Shown one piece after another: positions 9,964-18,332 of a DNA stretch of 64,000 nucleotides. Position numbers and translations under genes: made by a program. How positions within the stretch are numbered: the first letter of the stretch is position 1; every line of letters starts with the position of its first letter. A model generated the notes under the pieces. It did not search any database and had not been told where the DNA came from. It saw only the letters and a program-made list of their open reading frames with translations. Source of the stretch: CAZFDT01 sp964518335 (lineage in GTDB: Bacteria; Planctomycetota; Phycisphaerae; Phycisphaerales; Phycisphaeraceae); contig CAZFDT010000022.1 of the NCBI GenBank assembly GCA_964518335.1, forward strand, positions 6,535-70,534, given 5' to 3'.

Positions 9964-10893
9964 ATGGCAACTCACTTCAACAACGCAATCCGCCCGTCGC
10001 CCGCTTTCGTTCGAGTCGCCCGCGCATTTACCTTGATCGAGCTGCTGGTCGTGGTCTCGATCGTGGCCCTGCTGATCTCGATCCTGCTGCCGGCGCTGCG
10101 CGGCGCGCGCGAGACGGCGCGATCGGCGACCTGCCTGGCCAATGAGCGGCAGATCGGCGTGCTGGCGCACACCTATTTCGCCGAGTACCGCGAGGCGTTT
10201 CCTGTCGCGTATGGCGTGCGATCAGTACCTGGGGCTGGTGGCAATATGTACGATGTCCGTCAAGGCTTCACCTCAGGCGCCCTCACCGCAACTTGGCTGG
10301 GTGCATGGCCGACGGGGTGGGTGCCCGGAGCCACCAACTGGTACGCCGAGCACTACGTCCAGCAGAAGAAGCCGCCGTTCTATCGCTGTCCTCGCGGCCT
10401 GGAGAATGTTGCGGGCATCACGGGATTCGGCGGCGGATACCTCACCAGCTACGGGTTCAATGAAACGGTGTGGGCGACGCCGTTTGTGAATGGCGCGGAA
10501 CTCTCCGGTCGCGGCGGAAAGCTTCGGGATGTTCCCTCGCCGTCACAGAAACTTTACGCCGCCGACTGGCCCACCAGATCGATCGAAGATTTGCCTCGCA
10601 CCGCCCTGTCGACAGTCTCGAACTATCGCAGTTTCGTGCCTGGGGCAGGTAGCAACGGGGCCATCGGCACCTTTGCCTATGCGGATTGGCACAAGCCCTT
10701 TGAGCAGGACTTCTACCTCGGTCGCCACGGGCTGACTTCTCAGACCACGGTCAATGTCCTGTTTGCGGATGGCCACGCCAAGGCTTTCAGTTCCGCCATC
10801 GTCACTCAAGCCCACCACTTCCCGGCGGTGTCATCGCCCGGTCCGCCTGCCGTTCTGGCTCCGGGCAACATGTTCAACATTCTCAAGCCGTAA
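9964..10893 (+). CDS. Pseudopilin-like protein with prepilin N-terminus and H-X9-DG type end
   Basis: 309 residues; GGAG lies 9 nt before the ATG at 9964. Residues 20-45 are a type IV prepilin methylation and helix segment (RAFTLIELLVVVSIVALLIS), processed after the Gly/Ala-Phe junction with Glu+5. The rest is a DUF1559-like globular domain. Near the C-terminus VNVLFADGHAKAFSS is the H-X9-DG signature of the greatly expanded planctomycete pseudopilin family. Such proteins sit at the envelope; precise roles are unknown. It follows the regulator by 28 nt and precedes PEP-CTERM genes, a common planctomycete arrangement. Confidence 0.9.
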   Translation: MATHFNNAIRPSPAFVRVARAFTLIELLVVVSIVALLISILLPALRGARETARSATCLANERQIGVLAHTYFAEYREAFPVAYGVRSVPGAGGNMYDVRQGFTSGALTATWLGAWPTGWVPGATNWYAEHYVQQKKPPFYRCPRGLENVAGITGFGGGYLTSYGFNETVWATPFVNGAELSGRGGKLRDVPSPSQKLYAADWPTRSIEDLPRTALSTVSNYRSFVPGAGSNGAIGTFAYADWHKPFEQDFYLGRHGLTSQTTVNVLFADGHAKAFSSAIVTQAHHFPAVSSPGPPAVLAPGNMFNILKP

Positions 10894-11040
10894 CGCGTGG
10901 ATCGCGTGGTGCCCAACGGAAGGGCCAGCGATAGGCGTGGTTGCGTTCGGGACGCTTGGACCCGACGAGGTGGCCCGTCCCACGAGGACAAGCCCGCCTT
11001 CGTGCTCGGGAGGCTCTCCCCCGCCTGCATGAACCCAGAG

Positions 11041-11150
11041 ATGGTAACGCGTTATTTAGACTGAATAAATATGAATAATGTTGCTTAATATAGAAAAATT
11101 TGCAATTTTCGCGTGGGGGACTTTACTGTATATGTAAACATCGTTATCAT
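11041..11150 (+). promoter_or_regulatory. AT-rich promoter/operator upstream of the PEP-CTERM gene
   Basis: The 351-nt spacer 10894-11244 is GC-rich to about 11035 and then AT-rich. TAACGCGTTA (11045-11054) is a perfect palindrome matching TAACACGTTA at 3455. TAATATAGAAAAATTTGC and TACTGTATATGTAAAC provide several -10-like boxes. CGTTATC recurs near 11145. Operator and promoter assignments are inferred from sequence only. Confidence 0.4.
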
Positions 11151-11244
11151 GTGGCCTTGGTATGTCCATCGTCGCAGTGAGCCCGATCTGTCGCACCCTG
11201 GCTGACACCTAGTCGTCAACCACCATTTCAGGAGGATGAATGCC

Positions 11245-13323
11245 ATGAGTCATCAACATGATGCCCCCAAGCCGCTCACGTCCGTCACAGAACGACACAC
11301 GGCAGCGCAGGCGCTTCTCGCCGCCTTTGCCGCGCTGTGCGTGTCGACGGTGAGTCTGCCCGTCACTGCAGCCAATCTGACTTGGCAGGCGGGCACGGAC
11401 GGGGCTTGGATCGACGGCGGCGGCAATTGGGTCAGCGGTGGTCCGTGGAGCAACGCCAATCCCGATTCGTTTACGCACAACTCGACCACGCGCAGCCTAG
11501 TCGCGCTTGACGGTGCACTCGTGGCGACGTACCTGCGGAACATGAACGGCGGCATCCTGCTGATGGACGGGGATTCGCTCAATGTCACCGGCAATACGGA
11601 GAACTACATCGGCCGGTCAGGCGGTGCGGCCGCGTTCTATCAGGATGGCGGGGCCATCAGCATCTCGGGCGATAACGGCCACCTCCAGATCGGCAGTGCC
11701 GGCAACTCCTACGGCTTCTACCAAATGACCGGCGGCTCACTCGCGTTCACGAACAACGGCGCGTTGCGCCTGGCCCGCACACCCTTTGGCAACAGCAATG
11801 ACGTGGGCGTGCTCTATCAGAGCGGCGGCGCGGTAACCACCAATTTCGGTATGGAACTGGCGGTTCAGGGCAGCAACAACCACGCCGTTTACTACATGAC
11901 CGGTGGCACTTATACCTCCACCGGACGAATTGCCGGCGCAATCGCCAGCGGTGCCGCCGGCAGCACCGCACAGGTGACCATCTCCAACGCGACGATGGGG
12001 TCCACCAGTACGCTCGGAAACACTGCGACGTTTGACCTGGCCAACGGAACCACGGCCAACCAGACCAGCATCCTTAACCTCAACACAGGAGGCATTCTCC
12101 AGACCACTCGGATTCGCGCTGAAACTGGCCCCGCGGATCCAACCACCGTGCGCCATGTCAACTTCAATGGCGGCACTATGCGGGACATCCGCCCGGCGGG
12201 CGGCGATGGCGGCGCGCCACTGCTTGGCGGCGCATCTCAAGGCCAGTACTACTCCATCTATGTCTTTGCTGGTGGAGCCACACTGGACATTGTAAATGCA
12301 GGCTATACCGCAAATGTCACCAATCCGATCAATGCGCCTACAGGCCTTGGCGTCAGCAACACGACCGTGACACTTGCAGGCGCGGATCGCGGTACAGGTT
12401 ATGTCGGGGCACCGGTCGTCCTCATCAGCGGCGCGACCGGCGCGACCGCGGTCGCCAACATGGAGGACGACGGCTCGGGCAACGGCACGTATCGTGTTGC
12501 CAGCATCACCATCACCAACCCCGGCATCAATGCCGCGGCCACGCCCACTTTCAGTTTCGTCGGCGGCGGGGCAACCACCGCGGCGACCGGCGGCAACCTC
12601 AGCACCGCTGCCAATGTCTCCGGCGGACTGACCAAGATCGGCCTTGGCAACTTGAATCTCAGCGCCGTCAACACCTACACCGGCGAAACGCGGGTCCAGC
12701 AGGGCGCGTTGTGGCTGCAGAGCACCGGCGATCTGAGCCTCAGCTCTGGCGTCCAAGTCAGTGCCGGCGCGACATTCAACGCCTCAAACAAGGTTGGCGC
12801 GGTCATCCAGCGCCTCTCCGGCGCAGGCACGGTGGTGGCTAGGAATGATGCGACGCTCGCCAACCGTCTCCTCGTTACCGAACGGCTCGCTCCCGGCGAC
12901 AGCGTCGGCACGCTCACCATCACCGACGGCGACCTGCGCGTCGGCGACGGCGTCGTCTATGAATACGAAATCGGCGGAACGACCGAAGCCACCGTCAGCG
13001 ACCTGATCAACATCACCCGCCCCTTCAACGAAGGCGACCTCACCTTCGATGGCGACTGGACCCTCAAGCTCGTCAACCTCGGCACCGTCGATCCGACCGG
13101 CAAGACGTTCGTCCTGTTCGATTATACCGGGCTTGTGGCTGGCATCGGTAGCTGGGACAGCTACACGATCGACTACGGCACGACCAACTGGGCCGGCGGC
13201 ACGATCCTTCACGACACGGTCACCAAGCAGATCCTTCTCACCGACCTGGCCGTGATCCCCGAGCCGGCCTCGCTCGCACTGATCGTCATGGGCCTGACCT
13301 TGGTCATCCGACGGCGGAAGTGA
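11245..13323 (+). CDS. PEP-CTERM protein with autotransporter-type beta-strand repeat
   Basis: 692 residues from the ATG at 11245, 9 nt after AGGAGG (11230-11235); the ATG at 11236 abuts the site. Signal peptide at residues 18-46 (LLAAFAALCVSTVSLPVTAA). The passenger is Gly/Asn/Thr-rich, typical of a right-handed beta-helix. GLTKIGLGNLNLSAVNTYTG (about 455-480) matches the autotransporter-associated beta-strand repeat. The C-terminus IPEPASLALIVMGLTLVIRR is a PEP-CTERM anchor: PEP motif, hydrophobic helix, Arg cluster. Expected to be exported and processed by an exosortase encoded elsewhere. Probably a surface or matrix protein. Confidence 0.9.
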   Translation: MSHQHDAPKPLTSVTERHTAAQALLAAFAALCVSTVSLPVTAANLTWQAGTDGAWIDGGGNWVSGGPWSNANPDSFTHNSTTRSLVALDGALVATYLRNMNGGILLMDGDSLNVTGNTENYIGRSGGAAAFYQDGGAISISGDNGHLQIGSAGNSYGFYQMTGGSLAFTNNGALRLARTPFGNSNDVGVLYQSGGAVTTNFGMELAVQGSNNHAVYYMTGGTYTSTGRIAGAIASGAAGSTAQVTISNATMGSTSTLGNTATFDLANGTTANQTSILNLNTGGILQTTRIRAETGPADPTTVRHVNFNGGTMRDIRPAGGDGGAPLLGGASQGQYYSIYVFAGGATLDIVNAGYTANVTNPINAPTGLGVSNTTVTLAGADRGTGYVGAPVVLISGATGATAVANMEDDGSGNGTYRVASITITNPGINAAATPTFSFVGGGATTAATGGNLSTAANVSGGLTKIGLGNLNLSAVNTYTGETRVQQGALWLQSTGDLSLSSGVQVSAGATFNASNKVGAVIQRLSGAGTVVARNDATLANRLLVTERLAPGDSVGTLTITDGDLRVGDGVVYEYEIGGTTEATVSDLINITRPFNEGDLTFDGDWTLKLVNLGTVDPTGKTFVLFDYTGLVAGIGSWDSYTIDYGTTNWAGGTILHDTVTKQILLTDLAVIPEPASLALIVMGLTLVIRRRK

Positions 13324-13392
13324 TTCACCAATGCGTTTCAGTGTGCCTTGCCTCCTGGGGGAACCCAACGCCGGGCAAGAGGAGCGACAATC

Positions 13393-14259
13393 ATGGCGAG
13401 CAGAATGATCACGTTTGGTGCGGCGTTCGTGCTGGGGCTGGGGACCATGGCGCAGGCCGGCCTAGTGGCGCACGAAGGCTTCGAGTCTTACGAGGCCGGC
13501 GCCGCGCTGGCGGGACTTAACGGCGGGTCGTCGGGCTGGACCAGCGCGTGGGTGTCCAACGCCACGGTTGGCACCGTGGACATCGCCCAGAGGAACCTCA
13601 ACGCCGGGGGGCACGACGGCGCCAGCCAAGCCCTGAGGCTGGATGGAACCGGCGCCGCTGGGTACGCCATTTCACGCTCGTTCGATCGCATCACCGGCCC
13701 CTTCGATGGCGACAACGCCGCCTACGCCAGCGTTCTGTTCCGCGCCCATAGCCTCGGCGGCAACGAGTTCATCAATCTCTACTTCAGCGACGGCCTGATC
13801 AGCTCCGGCGACGCCAACGAAATGGCCGGCGGCGGCGTTCACCTCAACCCCAGCGGCATGTTCTTCACCCGTTACGGCTCTTCCGCCAGCGGTGTCACCA
13901 CCGTCACCTCCACCAGCGCCCTCAATCCCGTCCAGGACTTCCTCATCGTCCTCAAGGTCACCAAGACGCAAAACCAGTTCTACAACCGCATCGATATGTG
14001 GCTCTTCGACGCCAACAGCCTCGCCTCCGCCTCCGAAAGCTCGCCAACGGCCACAGCCTTGCACCCCGTCGGATCGAACATGAACGGCATCTCCCGCATC
14101 AACCTTCGCACGCTCAATCTGGTCGAAGGCGAATCGCTCTTTCTCGATGAAATCCGCATCGGGACGACATGGAGCGCCGTGGTCATCCCCGAGCCCAACA
14201 CCGCCGCCCTGCTGCTGCTGGGAGGCTTGGCGACGCTGCGACGACGCAAGATGGCGTAA
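13393..14259 (+). CDS. PEP-CTERM sorting-domain protein
   Basis: 288 residues from the ATG at 13393 with AAGAGGAG 8 nt upstream. Signal peptide at residues 1-23 (MITFGAAFVLGLGTMAQA). The mature region, from HEGFESYEAGAALAGLNGG, is a LamG/concanavalin-like domain often seen in planctomycete PEP-CTERM proteins. The C-terminus IPEPNTAALLLLGGLATLRR is the PEP-CTERM anchor. It follows the preceding PEP-CTERM gene by 69 nt on the same strand and is closed by a hairpin terminator, so the two probably share a transcript. Confidence 0.9.
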   Translation: MASRMITFGAAFVLGLGTMAQAGLVAHEGFESYEAGAALAGLNGGSSGWTSAWVSNATVGTVDIAQRNLNAGGHDGASQALRLDGTGAAGYAISRSFDRITGPFDGDNAAYASVLFRAHSLGGNEFINLYFSDGLISSGDANEMAGGGVHLNPSGMFFTRYGSSASGVTTVTSTSALNPVQDFLIVLKVTKTQNQFYNRIDMWLFDANSLASASESSPTATALHPVGSNMNGISRINLRTLNLVEGESLFLDEIRIGTTWSAVVIPEPNTAALLLLGGLATLRRRKMA

Positions 14260-14285
14260 GGCCGTTGGCGCACGCCGGGGGACGG

Positions 14286-14315
14286 ACCCTCAGCCCTGAC
14301 GCCGAGGGTTTTCTT
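14286..14315 (+). terminator. Rho-independent terminator after the PEP-CTERM pair
   Basis: Stem ACCCTC (14286-14291) with GAGGGT (14304-14309), a 12-nt loop, then TTTCTT. It sits 26 nt after the stop at 14259. Confidence 0.6.
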
Positions 14316-14376
14316 GCGCCCCCTTTTCACCTCTGACGGTATGATGTGACGACTCTTCGCAGCCGCCCCGCATCGC

Positions 14377-14382
14377 TACAAT
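14377..14382 (+). promoter_or_regulatory. TACAAT -10 box for tRNA-Gly
   Basis: GCTACAAT ends 16 nt before the tRNA 5' end, leaving a short leader of about 9-10 nt. CTTCGC about 16 bp upstream is a weak -35 candidate. Confidence 0.4.
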
Positions 14383-14398
14383 GCGGGACCAGAACCAC

Positions 14399-14470
14399 GC
14401 GGGCGTAACTCAACGGTAGAGTGTCAGCCTTCCAAGCTGAATGTTGCGAGTTCGAATCTCGTCGCCCGCT
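14399..14470 (+). tRNA. tRNA-Gly (anticodon TCC)
   Basis: 72-nt cloverleaf. Acceptor GCGGGCG pairs with CGCCCGC, the D arm is ACTCAACGGTAGAGT, the anticodon stem TCAGC/GCTGA encloses CTTCCAA (anticodon TCC), and the T arm is GCGAG-TTCGAAT-CTCGT with one G-T pair. Discriminator base T. CCA is not encoded. Decodes GGA/GGG. Confidence 0.95.
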
Positions 14471-14743
14471 TTCAGACGCGCATGGCAACAAGGGAATGAC
14501 GACTGCCCGCTCGGCACACGTGCCGGGCGGCTATTGGTCGGGGTTGCCACGGTGCTACCGGCTTCGGGGGGGCCACATCGCTTATCCCATATCTTCAGCC
14601 AATATCGGGCCAATGTGTGGTAATCCAGAACGACGGTTGTATTCCTCACGACGATCCCGGTGACCTGTGTCATGGTCTTCACTTGCATCGCGCGATGAAC
14701 GCCGGCGATTCATGGCCTGAGTGGATCCCCCGGGAATGGGAGT
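14471..14743. other. Intergenic region, no gene seen
   Basis: Between tRNA-Gly and fdhD. The only structure noticed is CGGCAC-AC-GTGCCG (14512-14525) inside a longer GC-rich hairpin, without a T-run. Minus-strand translation here reads antisense through the tRNA and is not a credible protein. Confidence 0.4.
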
Positions 14744-15565
14744 TCACGAGGCGGCAGGGGCCAAGTCGGCCAATCGCTCGGCGCCGGCGTACACGTTCAT
14801 GCGGGCGTCGCGCAGGAAGCCAACGAGGGTCTGACCGCTGTCGCGTGCGAAGGCGACGGCCAGCGTGGTGGGCGCGCCGACAGCGGCGACAAGCGGGATA
14901 CGGGCGGCCAGGGCCTTCTGCACGATCTCGAAGCTGGCGCGGCCACTCACCAGCAGCACGTGACGGTCCAGGGGCATGAGGCCGGCGATCAGGGCGTGGC
15001 CGATCACCTTGTCCACGGCGTTGTGGCGCCCCACGTCCTCGCGTAGGACAATCAACTGGCCGCGCGCATCGAACACGGCTGCGGCGTGCAGCCCGCCAGT
15101 CTGATCGAACGCGACCTGTTGACGGCGCATCGTCTCGGGCAGGAACTGCAGTTGACTTGCCGTCAGCCGTAGGCCATCGCTGAGCGCGACCGGGTCAAAG
15201 CGGGTATGCACCGCATCGATGGTCGCCTTGCCGCAGACGCCGCAGCTCGACGAGGCGAAGACGTGGCGCGTGAGACGATCGAAATCCACCGCCACATGCG
15301 GAGCGAGAAAGACGTTGATCACGTTACCGTCGGCGGCGCGAATGCAGGGATCGATACGGGCGATGTCATCGCGGCGGCGGACCACGGCCTCGGTGAAAAG
15401 AAAACCGGCGGCCAGTTCATCGTCATGGCCAGGCGTGCGCATGGTCACGCTCACCCCCTTGCCACGGACGCGGATCTCCATGGGCTCCTCGATGGCGACG
15501 GCGTCACCGGCGGCGCAGGGGGCACTGCCGTGGCGCCAGCGCTGGATGTCAAGCTCCTCGTGCAT
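14744..15565 (-). CDS. fdhD: FdhD, formate dehydrogenase accessory sulfurtransferase
   Basis: 273 residues, normal for the family. FdhD passes sulfur from a cysteine desulfurase to the Mo/W-bis-MGD cofactor of formate-dehydrogenase-like enzymes in the cytoplasm. The sulfur-carrying CXXC loop is in FASSSCGVCGKATID (about residues 105-119), and VLREDVGRHNAVDKVIGHAL (about 168-187) is the family's best conserved block. The gene overlaps the end of the upstream oxidoreductase by 17 nt, so it is translationally coupled to its presumed client. Confidence 0.95.
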   Translation of the reverse strand: MHEELDIQRWRHGSAPCAAGDAVAIEEPMEIRVRGKGVSVTMRTPGHDDELAAGFLFTEAVVRRRDDIARIDPCIRAADGNVINVFLAPHVAVDFDRLTRHVFASSSCGVCGKATIDAVHTRFDPVALSDGLRLTASQLQFLPETMRRQQVAFDQTGGLHAAAVFDARGQLIVLREDVGRHNAVDKVIGHALIAGLMPLDRHVLLVSGRASFEIVQKALAARIPLVAAVGAPTTLAVAFARDSGQTLVGFLRDARMNVYAGAERLADLAPAAS

Positions 15566-17840
15566 CGGCGTGAGTCATCGTGGTTTTGTGAAGCGTCACA
15601 GGTATGAATTTGCTCGTGGGGGTACGGCTGGCAACGGCGTAGCTGTTGACGCTCACGAGTGGGTTGAGTTCGGGAAAGTACCCGGCCGCACAGCCACGAG
15701 GGATATCGTAGGCCACCGCTCGGAAGCCGCTGACGCAACGATGCTCGCCATCGTCGAAGTGGCTTTGCACGTCCACGATGTCGCCGTCGCGCAGGTCCGC
15801 TGCAGCAAGGTCGTCGCCGTGAACGAAGATGACCCGTCGCGTGCCGTAAACGCCACGGTAACGATCATTGTCGTCGTAGATCGTCGTGTTGTACTGATCG
15901 TGGGAGCGCAAGGTCATGAGCTTGAGTCGGCCCGGCGGCAGTGACAGATCGGGGATGGCGTGAACAGTGAAGGTGGCCTTGCCCGTCGCCGTGCGCCACT
16001 GGCGTCGGGCGGCGGCGTTACCCAGATAGAACCCACCAGGCTGGCGGATACGCTGGTTGTAGCGTGCGAAGGCGTCGGGCATGACCCGCTCGATGGCGTC
16101 GCGGGTGCAGTTGTAGTCGGCGGCGAGGGCGGACCAGTCCACTGCAGCGTCCGGTCCGAAGACGGCCTGGGCCAGACGTGCGACGATGGCCGGTTCGCTG
16201 AGCAGATGCTCCGACGCTGGCGCGTTGGCGCCCGCCGAGGCGTGGACCATGCTCATGGAGTCCTCGACGGTGATGCATCCGGCGCCATCTTGCTCGGAGC
16301 GGGCCAGGCAGGGCAGGATCAGTGCGTCGCGGCCGACGACGAGATGGGAGCGGTTGAGCTTGGTGGAAACTTGTGCGGTGATCTGACATCGGCGTAAGGC
16401 GGCATGAGTGTGGGGCAAGTCGGGCGCGGCGGCGGCGAAGTTGCCACCCATGGCGAAGAAGACATCCACGTGGCCCGCGGCCATGGCGCCAATGGCCGCG
16501 ACGGTGTCGTAGCCGTGCGCGCGAGGTGGATCGAATCCAAAAGCGCGCTGCAAGGCATCGAGGAATTCGGGCTGAGGACGCTCGACGATGCCGACCGTGC
16601 GATCACCCTGCACGTTGGAGTGGCCGCGCACCGGGCACGCCCCCGCGCCCGGCCGGCCCAGGTTCCCGCGCAGCAGCAGCAGATTCACCACCATCTGGAT
16701 CGTCGCCACCGCGTGCTTGTGCTGCGTCAGCCCCATGGCCCAACAGGCGATCGCTGCGCGCGACTGGCAGTAATCCTCGGCAGCCTGCTGCAGTTGACTA
16801 CGCGACAGGCCCGACTGGCACTCGATCTGGTCCCACGGCGTCGCCGTCACGTCCGCGGCGAACGCCTCGTACCCGCTGGTGTGTCCGTCAATGAAGGCGC
16901 GATCCACCCGGCCGGACTCGATCACGCACCTGCAGATGCCCTTGAGCGCCGCCAGGTCGCCGCCCACGGCCACCTGCAGGTATCTCGTGCTGATTGGCGT
17001 GCCCCGCCCGGTCGCCATCGCCAGCGGCTCCTGCGGGTGGAGGAACTCGACCAGCCCGCGTTCCCTGAGCGGGTTCATCGTGACAATGCGGCAGCCGCGC
17101 CGCGCCGCCGCCTGCAGTGTCGTGAGCATACGCGGGTGGTTGGTTCCAGGGTTTTGCCCGATGATGAGGATGCAATCGGCGGCATCGAAGTCGTCGAGCG
17201 TCACCGTGCCCTTCCCCACGCCGATCACCTGCGTCAGCGCCACGCCCGAGGATTCATGGCACATGTTGGAGCAGTCCGGCAGGTTGTTAGTCCCCAACCG
17301 CCGCGCGAATAACTGGTAGAGGAACGCCGCCTCGTTGCTCGTGCGTCCGGAGGTGTAGAACACCGCGCGGTCGGCCTCGCCGCGCTGGCGCAGCCCGCGC
17401 AGCGTCTGTCCCAGCAGTTCGAACGTCTGCTCCCACGTCACCGGCTCATAATGGTCTGTTCCGCTGTTGTAACGCATCGGATGCGTCAGCCGGCCTTGCG
17501 CCTCCAGATCCCGATCTGACCACTGCAACAGTTCGCTCACGGCGTGCGCCGCGAAGAACTCGGGCGTCACGCGACGCGCCGTCGCCTCCCAGGCCACGGC
17601 CTTCACCCCGTTCTCGCAGAACTCGAACGTATGGGCCTTGCCCGGATCGGGCCACGCGCAACCAGGACAATCGAACCCCGTGGGCTGATTCACACGCAAC
17701 AGGGCGCGCAAGCCCCGCACGATGCCCGTCTGCTGGTGCGCGATTTGCAGGCTCGTCCGCAACGCCCCCCACCCGCCCGCCGGCTTGTCATACGGTTGGA
17801 TCCTTCCCGCGGGGAGCTCACTCGATGGAGGCTGATTCAT
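15549..17840 (-). CDS. FdhF/YdeP-family molybdopterin oxidoreductase
   Basis: 763 residues, matching the YdeP-type branch of the DMSO-reductase superfamily. GFDCPGCAWPDPGKAHTFEF near residue 55 supplies a Cys cluster for an Fe-S site. Molybdopterin motifs include FYTSGRTSNEAAFLYQLFAR, DCILIIGQNPGTNHPRML and a C-terminal dinucleotide-binding domain with LMTLRSHDQYNTTIYDDNDR. No twin-arginine signal, so cytoplasmic. The true substrate of this family is not settled; formate oxidation or an acid/oxidative-stress role have been suggested. Paired with fdhD. A TACACT -10-like box (complement of 17883-17888) lies about 43 nt upstream of the start. Confidence 0.92.
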   Translation of the reverse strand: MNQPPSSELPAGRIQPYDKPAGGWGALRTSLQIAHQQTGIVRGLRALLRVNQPTGFDCPGCAWPDPGKAHTFEFCENGVKAVAWEATARRVTPEFFAAHAVSELLQWSDRDLEAQGRLTHPMRYNSGTDHYEPVTWEQTFELLGQTLRGLRQRGEADRAVFYTSGRTSNEAAFLYQLFARRLGTNNLPDCSNMCHESSGVALTQVIGVGKGTVTLDDFDAADCILIIGQNPGTNHPRMLTTLQAAARRGCRIVTMNPLRERGLVEFLHPQEPLAMATGRGTPISTRYLQVAVGGDLAALKGICRCVIESGRVDRAFIDGHTSGYEAFAADVTATPWDQIECQSGLSRSQLQQAAEDYCQSRAAIACWAMGLTQHKHAVATIQMVVNLLLLRGNLGRPGAGACPVRGHSNVQGDRTVGIVERPQPEFLDALQRAFGFDPPRAHGYDTVAAIGAMAAGHVDVFFAMGGNFAAAAPDLPHTHAALRRCQITAQVSTKLNRSHLVVGRDALILPCLARSEQDGAGCITVEDSMSMVHASAGANAPASEHLLSEPAIVARLAQAVFGPDAAVDWSALAADYNCTRDAIERVMPDAFARYNQRIRQPGGFYLGNAAARRQWRTATGKATFTVHAIPDLSLPPGRLKLMTLRSHDQYNTTIYDDNDRYRGVYGTRRVIFVHGDDLAAADLRDGDIVDVQSHFDDGEHRCVSGFRAVAYDIPRGCAAGYFPELNPLVSVNSYAVASRTPTSKFIPVTLHKTTMTHADARGA

Positions 17841-18113
17841 TGTTCCGTGCCGTTCGTCGTTCGGAGTCGAGGCTCACGTCACAGTGTATCCGCGCCGAAA
17901 GGCATTCGTCACAGTCCACCTCCGGTGGCTATAGCCCGCGATGGCTCCACCATGGCCCCATATGCGCCTGCTCGTCCCGCCTGCGTCGTGCGAGCAACGC
18001 CGGCGAGGTCCACTTGCCAAAGAGCGGTCGGCGTGGGCTGGACGGCGCGTGCCGATCAAACACCGTACATTTTACCGCGCGGCCCCGCCGAATCAACCCC
18101 TCGCCGACGCGTG

Positions 18114-18130
18114 CCAGGGCAAACGCATGT
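18114..18130. repeat. Copy 1 of dispersed 17-mer CCAGGGCAAACGCATGT
   Basis: Identical to 63946-63962. The flanks also share a loose ATC-ACCCC stretch on the left side. It may be a terminal remnant of a mobile element; the identity is seen, the interpretation is inferred. Confidence 0.6.
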
Positions 18131-18148
18131 GGCGATTCTTTCGGAGCT

Positions 18149-18207
18149 GCGCGGCGTAAGCCCGCGGTCGAAGGCCGGTGAACCACCTGCGCGGGCTCAC
18201 GCCGCGC
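18149..18207. repeat. 18-bp inverted repeat, hairpin
   Basis: Left arm GCGCGGCGTAAGCCCGCG (18149-18166); right arm (18190-18207) is its reverse complement with one mismatch; the loop is 23 nt. It lies 18 nt after the dispersed 17-mer. REP-like element, or a terminal pair of a small non-autonomous element. No T-run follows immediately. Confidence 0.6.
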
Positions 18208-18332
18208 GGCTCGGGTGGGCCGTCATCCTTTTTACTCGCCGCAGGCGTTTGCCGTGTACCACATCCCCCTTCTCGCCACAGCACACCGGGAGTACCATAT
18301 TGGCGTCACCTCTTATCGCATCGGAGCATCCC

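Larger units (their letters stand above)
17841..18332. other. Divergent intergenic region with repeat debris
   Basis: A 492-nt spacer between divergently transcribed genes. It contains a TACACT box for the fdh operon near 17885, a 17-mer that recurs at 63946, and a long inverted repeat at 18149-18207. No protein-coding frame with credible composition was found. Confidence 0.5.

Noticed and set aside
14410..14688. Minus-strand frame through tRNA-Gly
   Set aside because: It ends in GDEIRTRNIQLGRLTLYR, the usual artefact of translating a tRNA antisense.
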